A stretch of 6,692 nucleotides of DNA from Candidatus Izemoplasmatales bacterium (GTDB lineage: Bacteria > Bacillota_I > Bacilli_A > Izemoplasmatales > Hujiaoplasmataceae), in NCBI GenBank assembly GCA_028702245.1, contig JAQVPE010000045.1, forward strand, positions 1 to 6,692, read 5' to 3'. Positions 4,394 through 6,692 of this stretch are shown in pieces; position 1 is the stretch's first letter; each line of letters begins with the position of its first letter. The position numbers were made by a program, and so were the translations under genes. The notes below the pieces were generated by a model that did no database searches, was not told where the DNA came from, and saw nothing but the letters and a program-made list of their open reading frames with translations.

Positions 4394-6692
4394 TTATCTT
4401 AGCTTTGCGCCGATTGAAGCGGCCTTTTTGATGATTTTTTGGATGAAGCCATCTATTTCTTCAGTAGACAGAGTTTTATCATCAAGTTGGAAAGTAAGTT
4501 TCACGGCCAATGATTTATGGTCCGATGGCAGATTGTCGCCTTGATAAACATCGAAAACTTCGACTTGACGCAAAGCTTTGATGTTTGTGCTTTTGATGGT
4601 GTTGACAATCAAAGAAGCCTCTGCTTGTTCAGAAATCACAAGTGCAAGATCTCTCGATACAGCAGGGAAGCGAGAAAGTTGCTTCATCGTCAATTGAGAA
4701 ACGGGAATCTTCATCATCTCATCAAGACTGATTTCAAAAACGTATGTTTCCGGCAGTTCCTCACGGTGTTCAACTTCTGGATGAAGTCTCGCAATAAACC
4801 CAACGTTGTTTCCTTCGACGAGGATCGTGGCAGCCACTTTCGGATGAAGATTACCATGCGGATCTGCCATTTTGATCAAGGTAACTTCGCGATACCCGAG
4901 AGCCTTGATGCTTGACTCAACAATACCCTTCAAAAGGTAGAAATCAACTTTGTCTTCGTCTTTTTGCCAAATTGAAGGCCGATATTTGCCAAGCGTCAAA
5001 CCGGCAAAGAGTTTTGGCTCAACTTGGTCATGATAACTGTTCCCAATTTCGAACAGTTTCAAGTCATCGATGTTTCTAGCGAGATTGTATTTGGCTACTC
5101 CGATCAGAGATGGAAGCAGCGAATGCCTCAAGCAAGCCCTTTCCTCAGATAATGGATTAAGAATGGAAATGGGTTCTTCTTGAACCATGTCAAACATAAC
5201 CGCTTTATCCCTAGTGACCAGTGAATAAGTGATCGTCTCGTCAAAACCATAAGCGGTCATGACGTTTCTTAGTTTCCTAACCATTTGCTTCGAAGACGAA
5301 AGCTGTCCGATGGTTGCGGTTTTAGGCGTCGTCGTGAGAATCTTGTCATAGCCGTACAGGCGGACTACTTCTTCGATCAAATCTTGATAAGTGGTGATAT
5401 CCTGACGTCTTGACGGGACCTTTACTTTGTATTCATTGTCGAGGGAAGAATAGCCAAAACCGAGATTATCCCAAATTGTTTCCACGTCCTGAGCCGAAAA
5501 AGCAAGGCCGGTCGTTTTTTCCAACTTCTCAAGACTGAGTTTGATTTCCTTGTCTTCCATGTCGTTAGTATCAAAATAAGTGATGAACTTCATAACTTCG
5601 CCGCCGCAAAGATCTTGCAAAAGATCGATTGCCCTAAGCGAGGCTTGAAGTGTGTGTTTTGGATCCAAACCGCGTTCAAAGCGGATCGACGACTCGCTTC
5701 TGAGACCTAGTCGTTTGGATGTTTTCCGGATGCGAATCGGGTCAAAAGTGGCAGCTTCGAGGAACACGGTGGTCGTATTTTCGTCAACCTCGGTATCCAG
5801 TCCGCCCATCACCCCAGCGATGGCAATCGGCTTCTGTCCGTTGGTAATGACCATATCGTTGCTTTCGAGAACGCGTTCCTTGTCATCGAGAGTTGTGATT
5901 TTCTCGTTAGGAACAGCGTCTCTAACGATGATTTGATTAGATCCTAGTTTATCACAATCGAAGGCGTGCAGGGGATTTCCGTATTCGAGCATCACGTAAT
6001 TGGTGATATCGACAACGTTGTTGATGGGTCTAATACCACAAGCAATCAAACGAGACTGAAGCCAGTAAGGGCTTTTGCCGACTTTGATGTTTTTGATCGT
6101 TTGGCCATAATACGACATACATCCGTTTGTTTCGGTAAAGACGCTGATTGGATTCCGTTCGGAAATGGTTTTAAAATCTGTTTCCGGTAAACTCACTTTT
6201 TGAGCTGTCATCGCGGCCACATCATAAGCGACGCCAATGATCGACAATAAATCGGAACGGTTCGGCGTCAAATCCAGTTCCAGGACATAGTCGTCAAGGC
6301 ACATCACTTTAAGCGGATCCGCGCCAACTTTGGTTTCATCAGGCAAAACATGGATGCCGTCTTCAGAATGATACTTGTGTTCGATCCCGAGTTCATCAAG
6401 AGAACAGATCATACCATTCGATTCAACACCGCGAATATTCGCCTTTTTTATCTTCAAGCCTCCGGGAAGCACGCTTCCTACAAGAGCAACGATCACTTTC
6501 TGTCCCGCTCTCACGTTTGGCGCCCCGCAAATGATTTGGAGAGTTTCACCGCCAATATCGACACGACAAAGGCTCAGTTTGTCGGCATCCGGATGTTTTA
6601 CGCATTCAAGAACGTGACCGACAGTGAGATCGGTGGCATTGGAAAGGGGGTAAATGCCAGAGACCTCTGCGCTTTGAAGGTTGAATTTTTGT
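4394..6692 (-). CDS. pheT: Phenylalanine--tRNA ligase beta subunit, 5' end cut by the window
   Basis: Beta chain of the cytosolic alpha2-beta2 enzyme that charges tRNA-Phe; this chain carries tRNA contacts and the editing site that clears mischarged Tyr-tRNA. The frame stays open to the right edge, giving 765 visible residues against about 800 in bacterial PheT, so some 35-40 N-terminal residues are missing. Numbered from the edge: HPDADKL (33-39) and CGAPNVRAGQKV (55-66) belong to the tRNA-binding OB domain. NNVVDITNYVMLEYGNPLHAF (from 224) begins the B3/B4 editing domain, which continues through AGVMGG and RFERGLDP (337-344). The B5 domain includes RRQDITTYQDLIEEV with metal-ligand candidates D431, D437, E440 and E441. 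The catalytic-like fold follows, then an FDX-ACB domain (about 673-765) starting at RFPAVSRD. The GTG at 6514 is internal and is not the true start. pheS is expected just upstream, outside the window. A strong terminator follows the TAA stop. Confidence 0.97.
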   Translation of the reverse strand, partial: QKFNLQSAEVSGIYPLSNATDLTVGHVLECVKHPDADKLSLCRVDIGGETLQIICGAPNVRAGQKVIVALVGSVLPGGLKIKKANIRGVESNGMICSLDELGIEHKYHSEDGIHVLPDETKVGADPLKVMCLDDYVLELDLTPNRSDLLSIIGVAYDVAAMTAQKVSLPETDFKTISERNPISVFTETNGCMSYYGQTIKNIKVGKSPYWLQSRLIACGIRPINNVVDITNYVMLEYGNPLHAFDCDKLGSNQIIVRDAVPNEKITTLDDKERVLESNDMVITNGQKPIAIAGVMGGLDTEVDENTTTVFLEAATFDPIRIRKTSKRLGLRSESSIRFERGLDPKHTLQASLRAIDLLQDLCGGEVMKFITYFDTNDMEDKEIKLSLEKLEKTTGLAFSAQDVETIWDNLGFGYSSLDNEYKVKVPSRRQDITTYQDLIEEVVRLYGYDKILTTTPKTATIGQLSSSKQMVRKLRNVMTAYGFDETITYSLVTRDKAVMFDMVQEEPISILNPLSEERACLRHSLLPSLIGVAKYNLARNIDDLKLFEIGNSYHDQVEPKLFAGLTLGKYRPSIWQKDEDKVDFYLLKGIVESSIKALGYREVTLIKMADPHGNLHPKVAATILVEGNNVGFIARLHPEVEHREELPETYVFEISLDEMMKIPVSQLTMKQLSRFPAVSRDLALVISEQAEASLIVNTIKSTNIKALRQVEVFDVYQGDNLPSDHKSLAVKLTFQLDDKTLSTEEIDGFIQKIIKKAASIGAKLR

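Noticed and set aside
5670..5720. Serine in place of the editing-site alanine of E. coli PheT (the RSESS segment compared with TDAS)
   Set aside because: A small-residue swap at this position appears common among bacterial PheT proteins as far as I recall, and the glutamate of FLEAA and the rest of the editing domain are present, so loss of editing is not indicated.
6512..6514. GTG at 6514 as the start of pheT
   Set aside because: The frame stays open to the window edge and the upstream codons encode the conserved tRNA-binding domain (HPDADKL, CGAPNVRAGQ), so this GTG is an internal valine.
1..6692. CRISPR arrays, tRNA or rRNA genes, riboswitches, T-box leader, toxin-antitoxin or defence genes
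   Set aside because: None were recognised. A T-box, if present for phenylalanyl-tRNA synthetase, would lie upstream of pheS outside the window.

Overview
The window looks like a piece of the chromosome of a low-GC Gram-positive-type bacterium (Bacillota or a Mycoplasmatota-related lineage using the standard code), with base composition in the middle forties by eye. The reasons are: a Bacillota-like PheT and RlmN; sigma-A-type extended -10 promoters; strong Shine-Dalgarno sites; and UGA used as a stop by two genes while tryptophan is encoded by UGG, which argues against a Mycoplasma/Spiroplasma code. A species cannot be named from the sequence alone.

Layout, left to right. Positions 1-126 hold the 3' end of an insertion sequence: the last codons of a plus-strand transposase (to 96) and a probable right terminal inverted repeat (about 103-126). 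It resembles the ISL3 family. Everything else is coded on the minus strand. Reading with transcription, from right to left: pheT (phenylalanyl-tRNA synthetase beta chain, 5' end outside the window, stop at 4394), a clean intrinsic terminator (4356-4384), and a 217-bp gap carrying a strong promoter. Then come an ABC-transporter ATPase (TTG start), its membrane subunit (ATGA overlap) and rlmN (5 nt after the permease stop), which form one transcription unit. A 70-bp gap with a second good promoter precedes pfkA, whose stop lies only 13 bp from the end of the insertion sequence.

The ABC ATPase and permease form a two-gene DrrAB/ABC-2-type exporter of unknown substrate. RlmN is the radical-SAM methyltransferase that makes 2-methyladenosine in 23S rRNA and tRNA. 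PfkA is a 6-phosphofructokinase of the 'mixed' (group III) type: it has the glycine usually linked with ATP use and the lysine usually linked with pyrophosphate-type enzymes. No terminator is visible between rlmN and pfkA or after pfkA, so read-through from the ABC-rlmN unit into pfkA, and from pfkA into the antisense strand of the transposase, is possible.

The genes are mostly housekeeping and I see no convincing new biological system. The points most worth a second look are the hybrid active-site signature of PfkA, the placement of rlmN inside an exporter operon, the insertion sequence lying against the pfkA stop, and inverted repeats overlapping the two promoters.
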